Shown here piece after piece: positions 19,312 to 27,367 of a DNA stretch of 64,000 bases. The position numbers and the translations under genes are program-made. The stretch spans positions 868,001 through 932,000 of the forward strand of contig NZ_CP015520.1 of NCBI RefSeq assembly GCF_001647085.1, given 5' to 3'. Under the pieces are notes generated by a model. That model did not search any database and had not been told where the DNA came from. It was given only the letters and a program-made list of their open reading frames with translations. The DNA is from Thermococcus piezophilus. Lineage in GTDB: Archaea; Methanobacteriota_B; Thermococci; Thermococcales; Thermococcaceae. Position 1 is the first letter of the stretch; every line of letters begins with the position of its first letter.

Positions 19312-19322
19312 ACTTATAAAAC
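19312..19322 (-). promoter_or_regulatory. TATA box of FBPase
   Basis: Minus strand cgttttataag, a clear archaeal TATA element about 35-40 bases upstream of ATG 19278. Confidence 0.6.
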
Positions 19323-19327
19323 GTTAA

Positions 19328-19344
19328 TATCACCATAAATGATA
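19328..19344 (-). promoter_or_regulatory. TGM (Tgr site) upstream of the FBPase TATA box
   Basis: Minus strand TATCAT-TTATG-GTGATA, 11 of 12 positions of the TGM consensus. It lies directly upstream of the BRE/TATA region, the position from which Tgr activates gluconeogenic genes. Confidence 0.7.
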
Positions 19345-19390
19345 CACAGAAAGACGTCAAAAACCGAAGTTTTGGGAAGAAGCGAAAAGC

Positions 19391-19627
19391 TCACTCGCAG
19401 ATGTCCGTCCAGCCAAACTTTTCTTTGACAACCTTGATGAGGTTCTTCAGTTCTTCCTTCTTGATATTGACGCTTGAGCTGGCGCCAACAAGGGCTATTA
19501 TCCCGTGAACCTCCTCCTGAACCTGGATGACGTCGTCGTGGACTTTAACAACGCGGAGCTCCCTCTTGGCTGTCTCGTCCTCGCTTATCATGAACTTGTC
19601 CTTTCCGATGAGGATGGGCTCCTCCAT
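19391..19627 (-). CDS. Conserved hypothetical protein
   Basis: A 78-residue soluble protein (MEEPILIGKDKFMISEDETA, then EEVHGIIALVGASSSVNIKK). ATG 19627 follows GGTGATTGTT; an in-frame GTG at 19636 overlaps that site. It lies upstream of FBPase on the same strand but is separated by the FBPase promoter. The beta-strand pattern suggests a small sheet-rich fold. No family is recognised. Confidence 0.65.
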   Translation of the reverse strand: MEEPILIGKDKFMISEDETAKRELRVVKVHDDVIQVQEEVHGIIALVGASSSVNIKKEELKNLIKVVKEKFGWTDICE

Positions 19628-19683
19628 AACAATCACCTTGTTAAATTTTTATAAGCCAAAGTTAATAAAACTTCCGTCCAACA

Positions 19684-19697
19684 CAAAACTTATAAAC
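19684..19697 (+). promoter_or_regulatory. Promoter of tRNA-Trp
   Basis: caaaacttataaac is a strong BRE/TATA element about 30 bases upstream of the tRNA 5' end at 19724. Confidence 0.6.
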
Positions 19698-19723
19698 CTG
19701 CTCTCAGTAAGGTTAGGCTGGAT

Positions 19724-19877
19724 GGGGGCGTGGTGTAGCTTGGTCCATCATCGCGGGCTCCAGAGGTATGAGGACTTGCGGGTTTGCTGATTGGGGATGA
19801 GCCTTTGGAGCTCTGACCCGGAGAAACCCGCGGACGTCATCCGATCCGACCGTTTTCAAATCCCCGCGCCCCCACCA
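19724..19877 (+). tRNA. tRNA-Trp (CCA) with an intron containing a box C/D guide RNA
   Basis: The acceptor GGGGGCG pairs with CGCCCCC, then discriminator A and an encoded CCA end. T8, A14, G15, G18G19, A21 and T33 are in place. The anticodon stem GCGGG/CCCGC encloses anticodon CCA at 19760-19762. A 62-base intron (19764-19825) sits between positions 37 and 38, as in other euryarchaeal tRNA-Trp genes. The T loop TTCAAAT is normal. The 5' half of the T stem does not pair with CCCCG, and the variable region plus 5' T stem is 23 rather than about 10 bases. Confidence 0.85.
19764..19825 (+). ncRNA. Intronic box C/D guide RNA of tRNA-Trp
   Basis: Boxes in order: C near 19768-19774 (ATGAGGA), D' CTGA at 19787-19790, C' near 19794-19800 (GGGATGA), D CTGA at 19813-19816. 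The fifth base before D' (G19782) pairs with C39 in the stretch GCGGGTTT/AAACCCGC. The fifth base before D (G19808) pairs with C34 of the anticodon in TGGAGC/GCTCCA. These are the known 2'-O-methylation targets of the archaeal tRNA-Trp intron RNA, so the pre-tRNA guides its own modification. Confidence 0.85.
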
Positions 19878-19900
19878 TTCTCTCAAACTTCGCGAAGTCG

Positions 19901-20034
19901 AAGTTTATCAAAAAGTTCTGACTGTTTTAACAGGCCAGATTAAAGTTGCATCCCCAAGAGGATGTTTTATATTCTTTAGAATTTCACAACACACCTACAT
20001 TCTGAGTTCCCCCAATCGACGCCCTTCGGGCGTC
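19901..20034 (+). repeat. tRNA-proximal repeat, copy A
   Basis: A 134-base unit starting about 24 bases after the tRNA-Trp 3' end. Its first 50 or so bases (aagtttatcaaaaagttctg and on to ttaaagttgcat) and its terminal palindrome GACGCCCTTCGGGCGTC (20018-20034) recur in inverted orientation after tRNA-Ala at 51370-51506. The middle differs. No reading frame. The rest of the 19878-20189 spacer holds a 12-base palindrome (19888-19899) and an inverted repeat at 20060-20102. Confidence 0.6.
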
Positions 20035-20059
20035 AAAAAGAAAAGCAGACTCAAGATTC

Positions 20060-20102
20060 AATGCGCTCCTTACACTGAAATCATACTTCATGTGAGCGCA
20101 TT
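20060..20102. repeat. Inverted repeat with 9-bp arms
   Basis: AATGCGCTC at 20060-20068 and GAGCGCATT at 20094-20102 are perfect complements around a 25-base loop. It could form a hairpin in RNA or be a regulator site. It lies between copy A of the repeat and the dead EamA gene. Confidence 0.5.
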
Positions 20103-20189
20103 GGGGGTGCACACTGGTAATCGGTCAATTTATCGAGCAGTCACAACTTTGGTCAACTTCGCAAAGGTTGCCGCTAATTCAAAGCTTGT

Positions 20190-21016
20190 TCACTTCTTTC
20201 CGAGCAGTATGCCCCCAACTATCATCGCCAGTCCCACAACCGTTGACGGGGCTATGCTCCCGCCTACGACCTCCGATATGAATACCAACGAGAGGAATGG
20301 CACTAAATAAGCCAGGCTCGATGCGAAAGCCACGTCGCTTTCAACGGCTTTATACCAGAGGAGAAACGTTATCCCCATCTTAAAGAGGCCGACGTAAACG
20401 GCTCCGGCGAGAGCCTTTGCCTCTGATATCTCAATGCTCCCGCTGAGAAAAAACTATGACTGAACTGTAGGCAAAGCCGAAGATGAAGTTCCAGAACATC
20501 TTCTCCACCAAAAGTCTCTCGTCGTGGAGGTTGAGAATCCAGTAGAGAGCCCATATTATCGCGCTCCCGAAGCCGAAGAGAACGCCGAGAGGATCGGTAA
20601 AGTCCAAGTCGGCTAGGTTTCCTTTCGTAGCTCCACGAGAGCACCGAGGAAGCCGAGGAGCAGGTCGACCAGTGCCCTAAAGCTCGGCTTCTTTCCCAGA
20701 ATGGGAACTGAGAGGAGGACGAGCATTAGGGGCTAGGTGTAGTTTAAAGCCTGCGCTTCCTGAGATGGTAGGCGTTCATATGCTGAGAAGAGGACAGTGT
20801 GGTAGAGGAAAGGGTTTATCAGGCCAAGATAAGCTGAGCGGGGGTTCTCTCCCCTAAGCGAGAAGTCCCTGGAGCAGAGAACCCCGAAGAGAATTAGCGA
20901 CGTTAGGGAAGCGTAGAATAGTAGCTGGAGGGGGTTAGGTATCTAAGCGAGAGCTTGAATGCAGAGGCAACCGTTGACCACAGCAGAATCGCTCCAACCG
21001 CGTGCTTTTTGGACAT
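20190..21016 (-). pseudogene. EamA/DMT family transporter, degraded
   Basis: ATG 21016 opens a recognisable EamA N-terminus (AVGAILLWSTVASAFKLSLR), and the C-terminus is intact from about 20378 (FISEVVGG, then VGLAMIVGGILLGKK). Between them are several frameshifts (near 20960, 20780, 20630 and 20460) and an in-frame TAG at 20733-20735. There the homologous residue is expected to be Trp (TGG to TAG). The restored product would be a ten-helix drug/metabolite exporter of about 275 residues. A substitution-type stop besides the indels indicates a true pseudogene. Confidence 0.8.
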
Positions 21017-21048
21017 GGTGAGAAATGGGAAAGGGAAATAAAAAGCTT

Positions 21049-22245
21049 TCACTCCTCCCTGAAGGCGCCGTACTTCTTGGGGTCATAGAATGGGGGAGCA
21101 ACGGTCACGGCCTTCTTGGGCTTGCCTCTTATTTCGATCTCCAGCTCAATGCCCGGCTTGGCATATTCCATCTTGACAAAGGCGATGCCTATTCCAATGC
21201 CGAGGAGAGGTGAGCTGGTTCCGCTGGTGACCTCTCCGATGAGCTCCCCGTCCTTGTAGACCTTGTAGCCCTCCCTGGGTATGCCCTTGTCGACCATCTT
21301 GAAGTGGACGAGCTTCCTCGGAATGCCGCGCTCCCTCTGCTTGAAGAGGGCTTCCTTTCCTATGAATTCCTTGTCCCAGAATATCGCGAAGTCAAGGTTG
21401 GCTTGGAGTGGGGTGACCTCGTCTATGTCCGTGCTGAGGAGCTGAAGCTCCTTGGTCTCGTTGCCGTAGAGTGTGTAGCCAGCCTCAAGCCTGAGCGTGT
21501 CACGAGCGCCGAGGCCAGCTGGTCTTATGCCGTACTGCTCACCGGCCTCCAGAATCGTCTTCCAGACATGGAGGGCCTTCTCGGGCTCGCCCCTCTTTGT
21601 TGGGTCGGGGTGGTAAGGGTTGGCGTCCTCGAAGTAGAGCTCGAAGCCGTTTTCGCCAGTGTAGCCGCTCCTCGAGAGAAGCATCTTTATGCCATCGAGC
21701 TCTACCTCCTTGGCCTGGAACCACCAGAGGTCGTTGATGTCTATTCCGAAGAGGTCCTTTGCCAAGTACCTCGCCTTCGGCCCCTGGATGGAGAACATTG
21801 CCATGTCGTAGGTCTTGTTCTCTATCTTAAGGTCGAGCTCGCCGAACTTCTCGATTCCTCTCTTTATCGCGTTGAACCAGGCCTCGAGCTTCTCGAATGC
21901 ATCGCTGTCGCAGACCATCATGTAGGTGTCGTTCCCCATGTTGAAGACGAGCGTCTCGTCCTTTACAGCGCCCCTCTCGTTCAGAACGAGAGTGTAGGTT
22001 CCGCTTATGGCCGGCGGCTTGGCTATGTCGTTAGTGGTAACGTACTGGAGGAACTCCAGGGCGTCCTTGCCCATGAATATGAACTCACCCATGTGGGAAA
22101 CGTCGAAGATGCCCACGCCGTTTCTAACGGCCAGGTGCTCCTCCTTTATGCTGGAGTACCAGATGGGCATCTCCCAGCCAGCAAACTCCTCAACCTTCTT
22201 GGCGTTTTCCTTGTGCCAGTCAAAGATGTGCACCCTCTTCACCAT
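21049..22245 (-). CDS. gcvT: Aminomethyltransferase (glycine cleavage T protein)
   Basis: A 398-residue T protein. Seen are [27 protein letters not shown], the folate-site region [16 protein letters not shown], and [19 protein letters not shown]. It transfers the methylene of the glycine-derived aminomethyl-lipoate to tetrahydropterin, releasing ammonia. ATG 22245 follows GGTGATGATT. The other gcv genes are not in this window. Divergent from the Usp gene at 22349. Confidence 0.95.
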   Translation of the reverse strand: MVKRVHIFDWHKENAKKVEEFAGWEMPIWYSSIKEEHLAVRNGVGIFDVSHMGEFIFMGKDALEFLQYVTTNDIAKPPAISGTYTLVLNERGAVKDETLVFNMGNDTYMMVCDSDAFEKLEAWFNAIKRGIEKFGELDLKIENKTYDMAMFSIQGPKARYLAKDLFGIDINDLWWFQAKEVELDGIKMLLSRSGYTGENGFELYFEDANPYHPDPTKRGEPEKALHVWKTILEAGEQYGIRPAGLGARDTLRLEAGYTLYGNETKELQLLSTDIDEVTPLQANLDFAIFWDKEFIGKEALFKQRERGIPRKLVHFKMVDKGIPREGYKVYKDGELIGEVTSGTSSPLLGIGIGIAFVKMEYAKPGIELEIEIRGKPKKAVTVAPPFYDPKKYGAFREE

Positions 22246-22348
22246 AATCATCACCGCTCAAAATTGGCTCTGAGTGTTATAATACTTTCCACTAGCAGGG
22301 CAACAGTAATAAACATCGATGGACAAAACAATACTGGGGTGGTCAAGG

Positions 22349-23185
22349 ATGTTTGAGAAGATTTTGTATCCGACTGACTTTTCCGAGATATCGCTCCACG
22401 CGCTCAGGAACTGCATTCCGAAGTTGCTCTCTTTGGGTGTGGAGGAACTTCACCTCATCCACGTCATCGATATCACCGTTGCGGAGTTCGAGGCCTTTGA
22501 ACTGGAGGATATCTACAGAGATAGGTTAGAAGAACTCTCCAAGGAGCTGAAGACGACGGGCGTGCGGGTAAATCCCATAGTGAGAATCGGCATCCCCTCG
22601 ATAGAGATTTCTGAGGCAGCTGAGGAGCACGACATCGACCTTGTGGTGATCCCGAGCGTGGGCGAAAACATCTGGAGGGTAATGTTCGTGGGTAGCACGG
22701 CTTCGAACCTCGCGAGAGCCACCAAGAAGCCCGTCCTTCTTCTCAAGTACGTGAAGAACGATGAGGGCTTTGAACTTCCACTGGACTGCGCTGAGATCTT
22801 TAAGCAACCCCTCATCTCAATAGACTTCTCTAAGTGCTCTATAAAGGTGCTGAAAACCGTCAGGGAGTTCGAGGAGCTCGTGGAGAGAGGGGTGCTTCTT
22901 CACTCCGTCGATTACGGAAAGATTGATGATCTGGAGCACAACATAGAGATCGCCAAGAGGAACCTCGAGAAGTCTGCAAAGGGCTTTAAGGTGCCTTTTG
23001 AGATGGAAGTGCTCATTGGTTCGGCTTCTCAGGCACTAATAGGAACCGCTATCGCCAAGAGGGCCACGCTCATAGTTATCGGTAAGAAGGGGAGGAGCTT
23101 TATTAAGGACCTGCTCCTCGGCAGCACGGCGGAGAGGGTCATAAGGGATTCCAAACTCCCCGTCCTGCTCGTGCCGTGTGACTAA
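22349..23185 (+). CDS. Universal stress protein, tandem Usp domains
   Basis: A 278-residue protein with two UspA domains. The first starts FEKILYPTDFSEISLHALRN and ends with the ATP-loop-like FVGSTASNLARATKKPVLLL. The second has the canonical G-x2-G-x9-G-S loop (IGKKGRSFIKDLLLGSTAE). The first domain lacks the full G-x2-G pattern, so nucleotide binding may be confined to the second. Start ATG 22349, weak upstream GGTGG. Confidence 0.88.
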   Translation: MFEKILYPTDFSEISLHALRNCIPKLLSLGVEELHLIHVIDITVAEFEAFELEDIYRDRLEELSKELKTTGVRVNPIVRIGIPSIEISEAAEEHDIDLVVIPSVGENIWRVMFVGSTASNLARATKKPVLLLKYVKNDEGFELPLDCAEIFKQPLISIDFSKCSIKVLKTVREFEELVERGVLLHSVDYGKIDDLEHNIEIAKRNLEKSAKGFKVPFEMEVLIGSASQALIGTAIAKRATLIVIGKKGRSFIKDLLLGSTAERVIRDSKLPVLLVPCD

Positions 23186-23274
23186 CCTCAGACTGGAACG
23201 GCTTCCACATCAAATTCGGTAGCTACCCTGTTGCCATCATCGGTCGTTTTTCCTTTGTTCCATACCTTAAAAAG

Positions 23275-23862
23275 CTACTCCCTAGTGCTTTCGCCCGTCA
23301 TTACTGCACTTGCTATCATATGGGCTAGTCTTAAAGGTTCGGGGGTGAGTCCCGTTTTCGTGGTCACCCTAACTATCTCGGCCGCGGTTTCTTGGTCAAG
23401 CCCAACGGCCTGAAGGTAGAGCCTCCTAGGGACGAGCTCTACCAGGAGAGGAGCCCTCCTTAGCAGGGAAATCCTCTCGCTGGCATCTGGAAAGTGCTTT
23501 CTCAAAGCCTCCTCCATGGCCGCTAGGTTGGGCTTTTTCCTGATCACGATCACAACGGGAAGTCCCGTCTCGCGGTGGAGCCTCTCAACGTCCACGACGT
23601 TGAATCCGGCATAGGTTATGCCTTTGAGCATGATGACCCGGAGATCCTTGAAGCGGGAGTTGAGGACGGCATCTATCATTGCATCGGTTGCGTTGGTTCC
23701 GTCCACTGTTATCCAGCGCGAGAGAACCCCGACAACCTCCTGAGAGCCCTTCATGACGACACCGATTAGGATGGTCTTATCTCGGTTCAGCTTGGAAGAA
23801 AAGAAGAAAGTCCCGTCGTCGAAGCCAACCACGCGGACCTGGGGCTTGACCTTCCTTATCAC
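23275..23862 (-). CDS. DUF99 family protein (endonuclease V-like fold)
   Basis: About 195 residues, matching COG1628/DUF99 ([10 protein letters not shown], then [25 protein letters not shown], and the C-terminal [20 protein letters not shown]). This family is structurally related to endonuclease V, but its activity is unknown. GTG 23862 overlaps the cutA stop and follows GAGGTTCT, so the two are coupled. Confidence 0.8.
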   Translation of the reverse strand: MIRKVKPQVRVVGFDDGTFFFSSKLNRDKTILIGVVMKGSQEVVGVLSRWITVDGTNATDAMIDAVLNSRFKDLRVIMLKGITYAGFNVVDVERLHRETGLPVVIVIRKKPNLAAMEEALRKHFPDASERISLLRRAPLLVELVPRRLYLQAVGLDQETAAEIVRVTTKTGLTPEPLRLAHMIASAVMTGESTRE

Positions 23863-24170
23863 TTCAGAACCTCTTCGAGCCAACGGGCATACTCCCCGTT
23901 TACCTTGTCGATGTCTACCCTCATTATGAGCGGCACGGTGTAGGGGTGAAGCTCTATGATGACCTCCTTCAGCTCTTTCCACTTACTCACGTCGGTCTTT
24001 AGGAGCGCGCCGACCTCGTTGTCCTCTGTGATCTTCTCCTCCCACCAGTAAAAGGCCTTGTGCTCCCTCAGGTTGGCGCAGGCGATGAGCTTCTTCTCGA
24101 GTAGGGTTTTGATGGTTTTTTCGGCGCTCTCCCAGTCTGGAAAAGTGGTGTAGACGAGTATCATCTCCAT
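23859..24170 (-). CDS. cutA: CutA1 divalent-cation tolerance protein
   Basis: A 103-residue trimeric CutA-type protein. Motifs are [33 protein letters not shown] and the C-terminal [23 protein letters not shown] 24170 follows GGAGGTGAGGGA. The role in cation tolerance is known from bacteria; in hyperthermophiles the function is open. It overlaps the DUF99 gene. Confidence 0.93.
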   Translation of the reverse strand: MEMILVYTTFPDWESAEKTIKTLLEKKLIACANLREHKAFYWWEEKITEDNEVGALLKTDVSKWKELKEVIIELHPYTVPLIMRVDIDKVNGEYARWLEEVLK

Positions 24171-24243
24171 TTCCCTCACCTCCAAGGAGTTTTCGATGGA
24201 TAAGCTTAAATCGGTTGCGGGGTTAATAACGGTGGGATGCCAT

Positions 24244-24519
24244 ATGCAGCGGGTGCGGGCACACATTAAAATCTACGGCCGCGTTCAGGGCGTTGGTTTC
24301 CGATGGAGCATGCAGAGAGAGGCGAGAAAGCTCGGCGTGAGCGGGTGGGTTAAGAACATGCCCGATGGAACCGTTGAGGCAGTTCTTGAAGGCGATTTGG
24401 AGAGGGTTGAGGCTTTGATAGGCTGGGCGCATCAGGGGCCGCCACTGGCGAGGGTAACCCGTGTGGAGGTAAAATGGGAAGAACCTCGGGGAGAGCAGGG
24501 CTCCAGAGTTGCCGGATGA
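24244..24519 (+). CDS. acyP: Acylphosphatase
   Basis: A 91-residue acylphosphatase with the phosphate-binding loop [14 protein letters not shown], whose Arg is the catalytic residue, and [17 protein letters not shown], whose Asn is catalytic. It hydrolyses acyl phosphates such as carbamoyl or acetyl phosphate. ATG 24244 follows GGTGGGAT. Divergent from cutA. Confidence 0.93.
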   Translation: MQRVRAHIKIYGRVQGVGFRWSMQREARKLGVSGWVKNMPDGTVEAVLEGDLERVEALIGWAHQGPPLARVTRVEVKWEEPRGEQGSRVAG

Positions 24520-24520
24520 G

Positions 24521-25102
24521 TTATGCCCTCTCGAGGAGAACCCTTTTGGGGCAGTACTTGACCTCACAGTAGTTGCAGACGAACTTTTCTTTATCCTTCT
24601 CCGGTGTGTGGAGGATGAGCTTCTTGAAGCCCTCCATCTCCTTGATCTTCATGAAAACATCAACGGGCAGCGTTCCATCGATGACGATGTAGAGCTTGCC
24701 CGGCTCCTCATGGAGGTTTCTGCTGAACACTTCCATTACTGGAACCCCGTTCTCTGCCAGCAGCTCCAGAACCTTCGAAAATCCTGTTAGATAAGCGTCC
24801 TTCTCCAACTCTATCTCGAGCACTTCCCACCCCATTAGCGGAGCGACCTCTATCAGACTAGACAGAGGATTGAGCTTCTCGAATATGAGTTTAAGCGGGT
24901 ACGTCTTCTCGATATATTCTATTGTGTGGTAGACGATCTTCCTGTTAACACCGATAACTCTGGATAGCTCGCTTATTGGGACCTCCACGTTCCGCAGGTA
25001 TATCTTTCCATTCTTGACGCTGAGGCCGTTCTCGAAAAGGAACTCCGCCACCTTCCTCCTTGCGGGGTAGTTCTTGAAATACACCTCAAGTATGAGCATC
25101 AT
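24521..25102 (-). CDS. HTH/ACT-domain regulator with C-terminal cysteine cluster
   Basis: A 193-residue protein. The N-terminal half resembles a helix-turn-helix region (ISELSRVIGVNRKIVYHTIE). Next comes an ACT-like domain (SLIEVAPLMGWEVLEIEL to YIVIDGTLPVDVFMKI). It ends in a Cys-rich tail (CNYCEVKYCPKR) that could bind metal or act as a redox switch. It fits the COG2150 type, predicted regulators of amino acid metabolism. The start follows GAGGTGA. Divergent from the PfkB kinase, sharing a 230-base spacer with a perfect palindrome. Confidence 0.7.
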   Translation of the reverse strand: MMLILEVYFKNYPARRKVAEFLFENGLSVKNGKIYLRNVEVPISELSRVIGVNRKIVYHTIEYIEKTYPLKLIFEKLNPLSSLIEVAPLMGWEVLEIELEKDAYLTGFSKVLELLAENGVPVMEVFSRNLHEEPGKLYIVIDGTLPVDVFMKIKEMEGFKKLILHTPEKDKEKFVCNYCEVKYCPKRVLLERA

Positions 25103-25235
25103 TTTTGTTCACCTCTTACTCACATATGGGTAAGAATGGATATTTAAATCTTTCTCCCTGGTCTTGACCCTTGGCAAGTGCTACTTTCGATAACGCTCAA
25201 GCATCCTGATGGTGGCAGAAAAGTATTAATTGTTC

Positions 25236-25251
25236 TAAAGTTGCAACTTTA
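25236..25251. promoter_or_regulatory. 16-bp perfect palindrome between divergent genes
   Basis: TAAAGTTGCAACTTTA reads identically on both strands. It lies between the ACT-domain regulator and the PfkB kinase, about 40-50 bases upstream of the kinase TATA-like element (ggttattaacg near 25286). It is a candidate operator for the adjacent regulator. Confidence 0.5.
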
Positions 25252-25332
25252 CCATGCAAAGCTTCTTGCGCATGAATCACCGCAAGGTTATTAACGAAAG
25301 AGCATGTATCCTTCTTTTCAGAGGTGAGGGTG

Positions 25333-26223
25333 ATGGATAAGTTTGACGTAATAGGAATTGGCAATCTGAACTATGACATCATAATGCTCGTTGAACGCTT
25401 TCCTGAATTCCACGAGAAGGTGAGTGCTAAAAGTGCGTTCTTTGGTCTGGGGGGAGCGGCCGCTAACACAATCTCCTGGCTGGCGCACTTCGGGCTTAAA
25501 ACTGGGTTCATAGGTGCCGTTGGGAAGGATGAGATCGGTGAGGCGCATCTGGCATATTTCAAGCGCATAGGTGTCAATACCGACGGGATAAAAGTCGTTG
25601 ATGCTCCATCGGGCATAGCCGTGGCGATGATACACGGCGAGGACAAGAGGATAGTTAAGTATCCAGGCGCAAACCTGATGAAGGAAGTTGATTTTGACTA
25701 CCTCGCCCGTACTGGGCACGTACACCTCTCCTCGAATCCTTCAGAGGTCATAGTTAAAGTCGTCGACTTTGCCTATGAAAATGGGATAGAGGTATCCTTG
25801 GACATAGGTGAGGCGGAGCTTCCAGTGGGGATTGAGGAAAAGATTGACTACCTCCTAATGAACGAGGATGAATTCAGGCGGAAGTTTGGTGACCTTGACC
25901 TATCCAAATCCCGTGCCAAAAACGTTATTGTAACCCTCAACGGGGGCGGGGCACTTCTGCGGGACGAGGACGGTAACGTTTATGAGGTCAGGGGCCTCAG
26001 CGCTGAGGTAGTTGACTCAACCGGAGCCGGTGATTCATTTGATGCTGGACTGATATACGGTGTTCTCAACGGATGGCATCTAAGGGATGCCGCCACTCTC
26101 GGAATGTTGCTCGCCTATCTGACCGTTCAGAAGGTAGGGGCCAGGGCGGCCATAGTGCCTCTCGAAAAGGTTATGGATATTGCGGAGGAGCTCGGCTTTA
26201 GGCTGCCCTTCGATAGGCCTTGA
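25333..26223 (+). CDS. PfkB-family carbohydrate/nucleoside kinase
   Basis: A 296-residue ribokinase-fold kinase. The N-terminal [18 protein letters not shown] and glycine-rich [20 protein letters not shown] are typical. The C-terminal signature [16 protein letters not shown] contains the catalytic Asp. The substrate could be a nucleoside, ribose derivative or other sugar; the sequence does not decide. ATG 25333 has GAGGTGAGG directly upstream; an in-frame GTG at 25324 overlaps it. Confidence 0.85.
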   Translation: MDKFDVIGIGNLNYDIIMLVERFPEFHEKVSAKSAFFGLGGAAANTISWLAHFGLKTGFIGAVGKDEIGEAHLAYFKRIGVNTDGIKVVDAPSGIAVAMIHGEDKRIVKYPGANLMKEVDFDYLARTGHVHLSSNPSEVIVKVVDFAYENGIEVSLDIGEAELPVGIEEKIDYLLMNEDEFRRKFGDLDLSKSRAKNVIVTLNGGGALLRDEDGNVYEVRGLSAEVVDSTGAGDSFDAGLIYGVLNGWHLRDAATLGMLLAYLTVQKVGARAAIVPLEKVMDIAEELGFRLPFDRP

Positions 26224-26293
26224 GGGTGATTATTGTGGGCTCCCGGTGCATCCTGCCACTCCTAAGGCCTCCACCCACCCTGAGTTTTTTAGA

Positions 26294-26323
26294 AACCCTT
26301 AAAAGATTGAACCCCTAAGGGTT
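26294..26323. promoter_or_regulatory. Inverted repeat over the promoter of the next gene
   Basis: AACCCTTA (26294-26301) and TAAGGGTT (26316-26323) are perfect 8-bp arms around 14 bases. They enclose the likely TATA region (cccttaaaag). The arrangement suggests a repressor site for the small gene at 26362. Confidence 0.45.
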
Positions 26324-26361
26324 AAGAAGGACAGGGAACCTCGATTTCGGAGGTGACTCGG

Positions 26362-26645
26362 TTGGAAATCGTAGTGGACAACTTCAAACCAAAGATCACC
26401 AGACCATTCAAGAGGAAGAACGAGTACTGGGTCAAGCTTATTGACCAGAGTGGAGAGTATGTAATGAAGTTCAAGAGCCCTCTGGAGGCTGAGGATGCAA
26501 TCTACGGCATGCTCGATGATCTCCAGGTATACGGGGGCAAGGTCAAGCTCAAGCTCAAGGAGGGCAACGTCATCGAGGATATCGAGGTGATGGAGCTCTA
26601 CAAGCCCTCTGCCAAGGACTGCTCGATGAGTATTTCACTGACTAA
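26362..26645 (+). pseudogene. Small conserved hypothetical protein, 3' frameshift
   Basis: TTG 26362 lies five bases after GGAGGTGA and encodes a basic protein of about 93 residues (EIVVDNFKPKITRPFKRKNE, then VMKFKSPLEAEDAIYGMLDD). Near 26615-26618 the frame departs into a low-quality tail ending at 26712. One extra base after AAGGA gives LLDEYFTD and a stop at 26643-26645, a far better C-terminus. A single indel near the end could be an error or a benign extension. Function unknown. Confidence 0.6.
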
Positions 26646-26693
26646 TTTTCATTCAATGTTCTTTTCTGTTCATTGGAGTTGGAAATCTGACAA

Positions 26694-26708
26694 AAACCTA
26701 TATATACT
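26694..26708 (+). promoter_or_regulatory. Promoter of tfe
   Basis: aacctatatatactc is a strong TATA element about 80-90 bases upstream of the GTG start of tfe at 26788. Confidence 0.45.
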
Positions 26709-26787
26709 CTAGACCACATAGTCTATTATTGGACAGAGCTCAGAGGTCAAACCCAGAATCGTCAAATATTCTCTGGAGGTCGTTATT

Positions 26788-27333
26788 GTGGCAAGGAGAA
26801 AGGACAAGGAGCTCTTGGAACTCGCTATGGACATGGGTGGAGAAGAGGCCGTTGAGGTAATCAAGGCTCTCGAGAAAAAGAAGGAGTCAACCGATGAAGA
26901 GCTAGCGGAGATAACGGGCATCCGAGTCAACACCGTCAGAAAGGTTCTCTACATGCTCTACGACCAAGGTTTGGCCGAGTTCAAGCGTATAAAGGATAAA
27001 GAGACCGGCTGGTATTATTACTACTGGCGCCTTGAGACCAAGAGGTTGCCGGAGATAATTCGCTCCAAAAAGATGGCCGAGCTAAAGAAGCTCAAGGAAA
27101 TGCTTGAGGAAGAAACCAGCGAGATTTACTACCACTGCGGAACTCCTGGACATCCAAAGCTGACCTTTGATGAGGCCATTGAGTACGAATTCCAGTGTCC
27201 GATATGCGGCAACATGCTCATGCAGTACGACAACACTGTCGTCGTTGAGGAGCTCAAGAGGCGCATAGAGGATCTTGAAATCGAGCTCGGCCTCAAGAAG
27301 AAGCCAAAGAGGTCCACGAAAAAGTCAAGTTGA
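26788..27333 (+). CDS. tfe: Transcription factor E (TFIIE-alpha homologue)
   Basis: A 181-residue basal factor. The N-terminal winged helix ([20 protein letters not shown], then YYYYWRLE) is followed by a coiled linker, a zinc ribbon ([10 protein letters not shown] to FQCPICGN), and a Lys-rich tail. TFE stimulates promoter opening by RNA polymerase. The first zinc knuckle has one Cys plus nearby His rather than a full CxxC. GTG 26788 follows GGAGGTC. Probably co-transcribed with the DUF2110 gene. Confidence 0.92.
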   Translation: MARRKDKELLELAMDMGGEEAVEVIKALEKKKESTDEELAEITGIRVNTVRKVLYMLYDQGLAEFKRIKDKETGWYYYYWRLETKRLPEIIRSKKMAELKKLKEMLEEETSEIYYHCGTPGHPKLTFDEAIEYEFQCPICGNMLMQYDNTVVVEELKRRIEDLEIELGLKKKPKRSTKKSS

Positions 27334-27367
27334 ATGGTCTATTTAATGAACTTCGGGGATGGTAGAG

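Noticed and set aside
20018-20034. CRISPR-type repeat based on the palindrome GACGCCCTTCGGGCGTC.
   Set aside because: Only two copies 31 kb apart; no array or spacers.
21304-22356. A 350-codon open frame antisense to gcvT.
   Set aside because: Shadow of the T-protein gene; no protein-like features or start signal.
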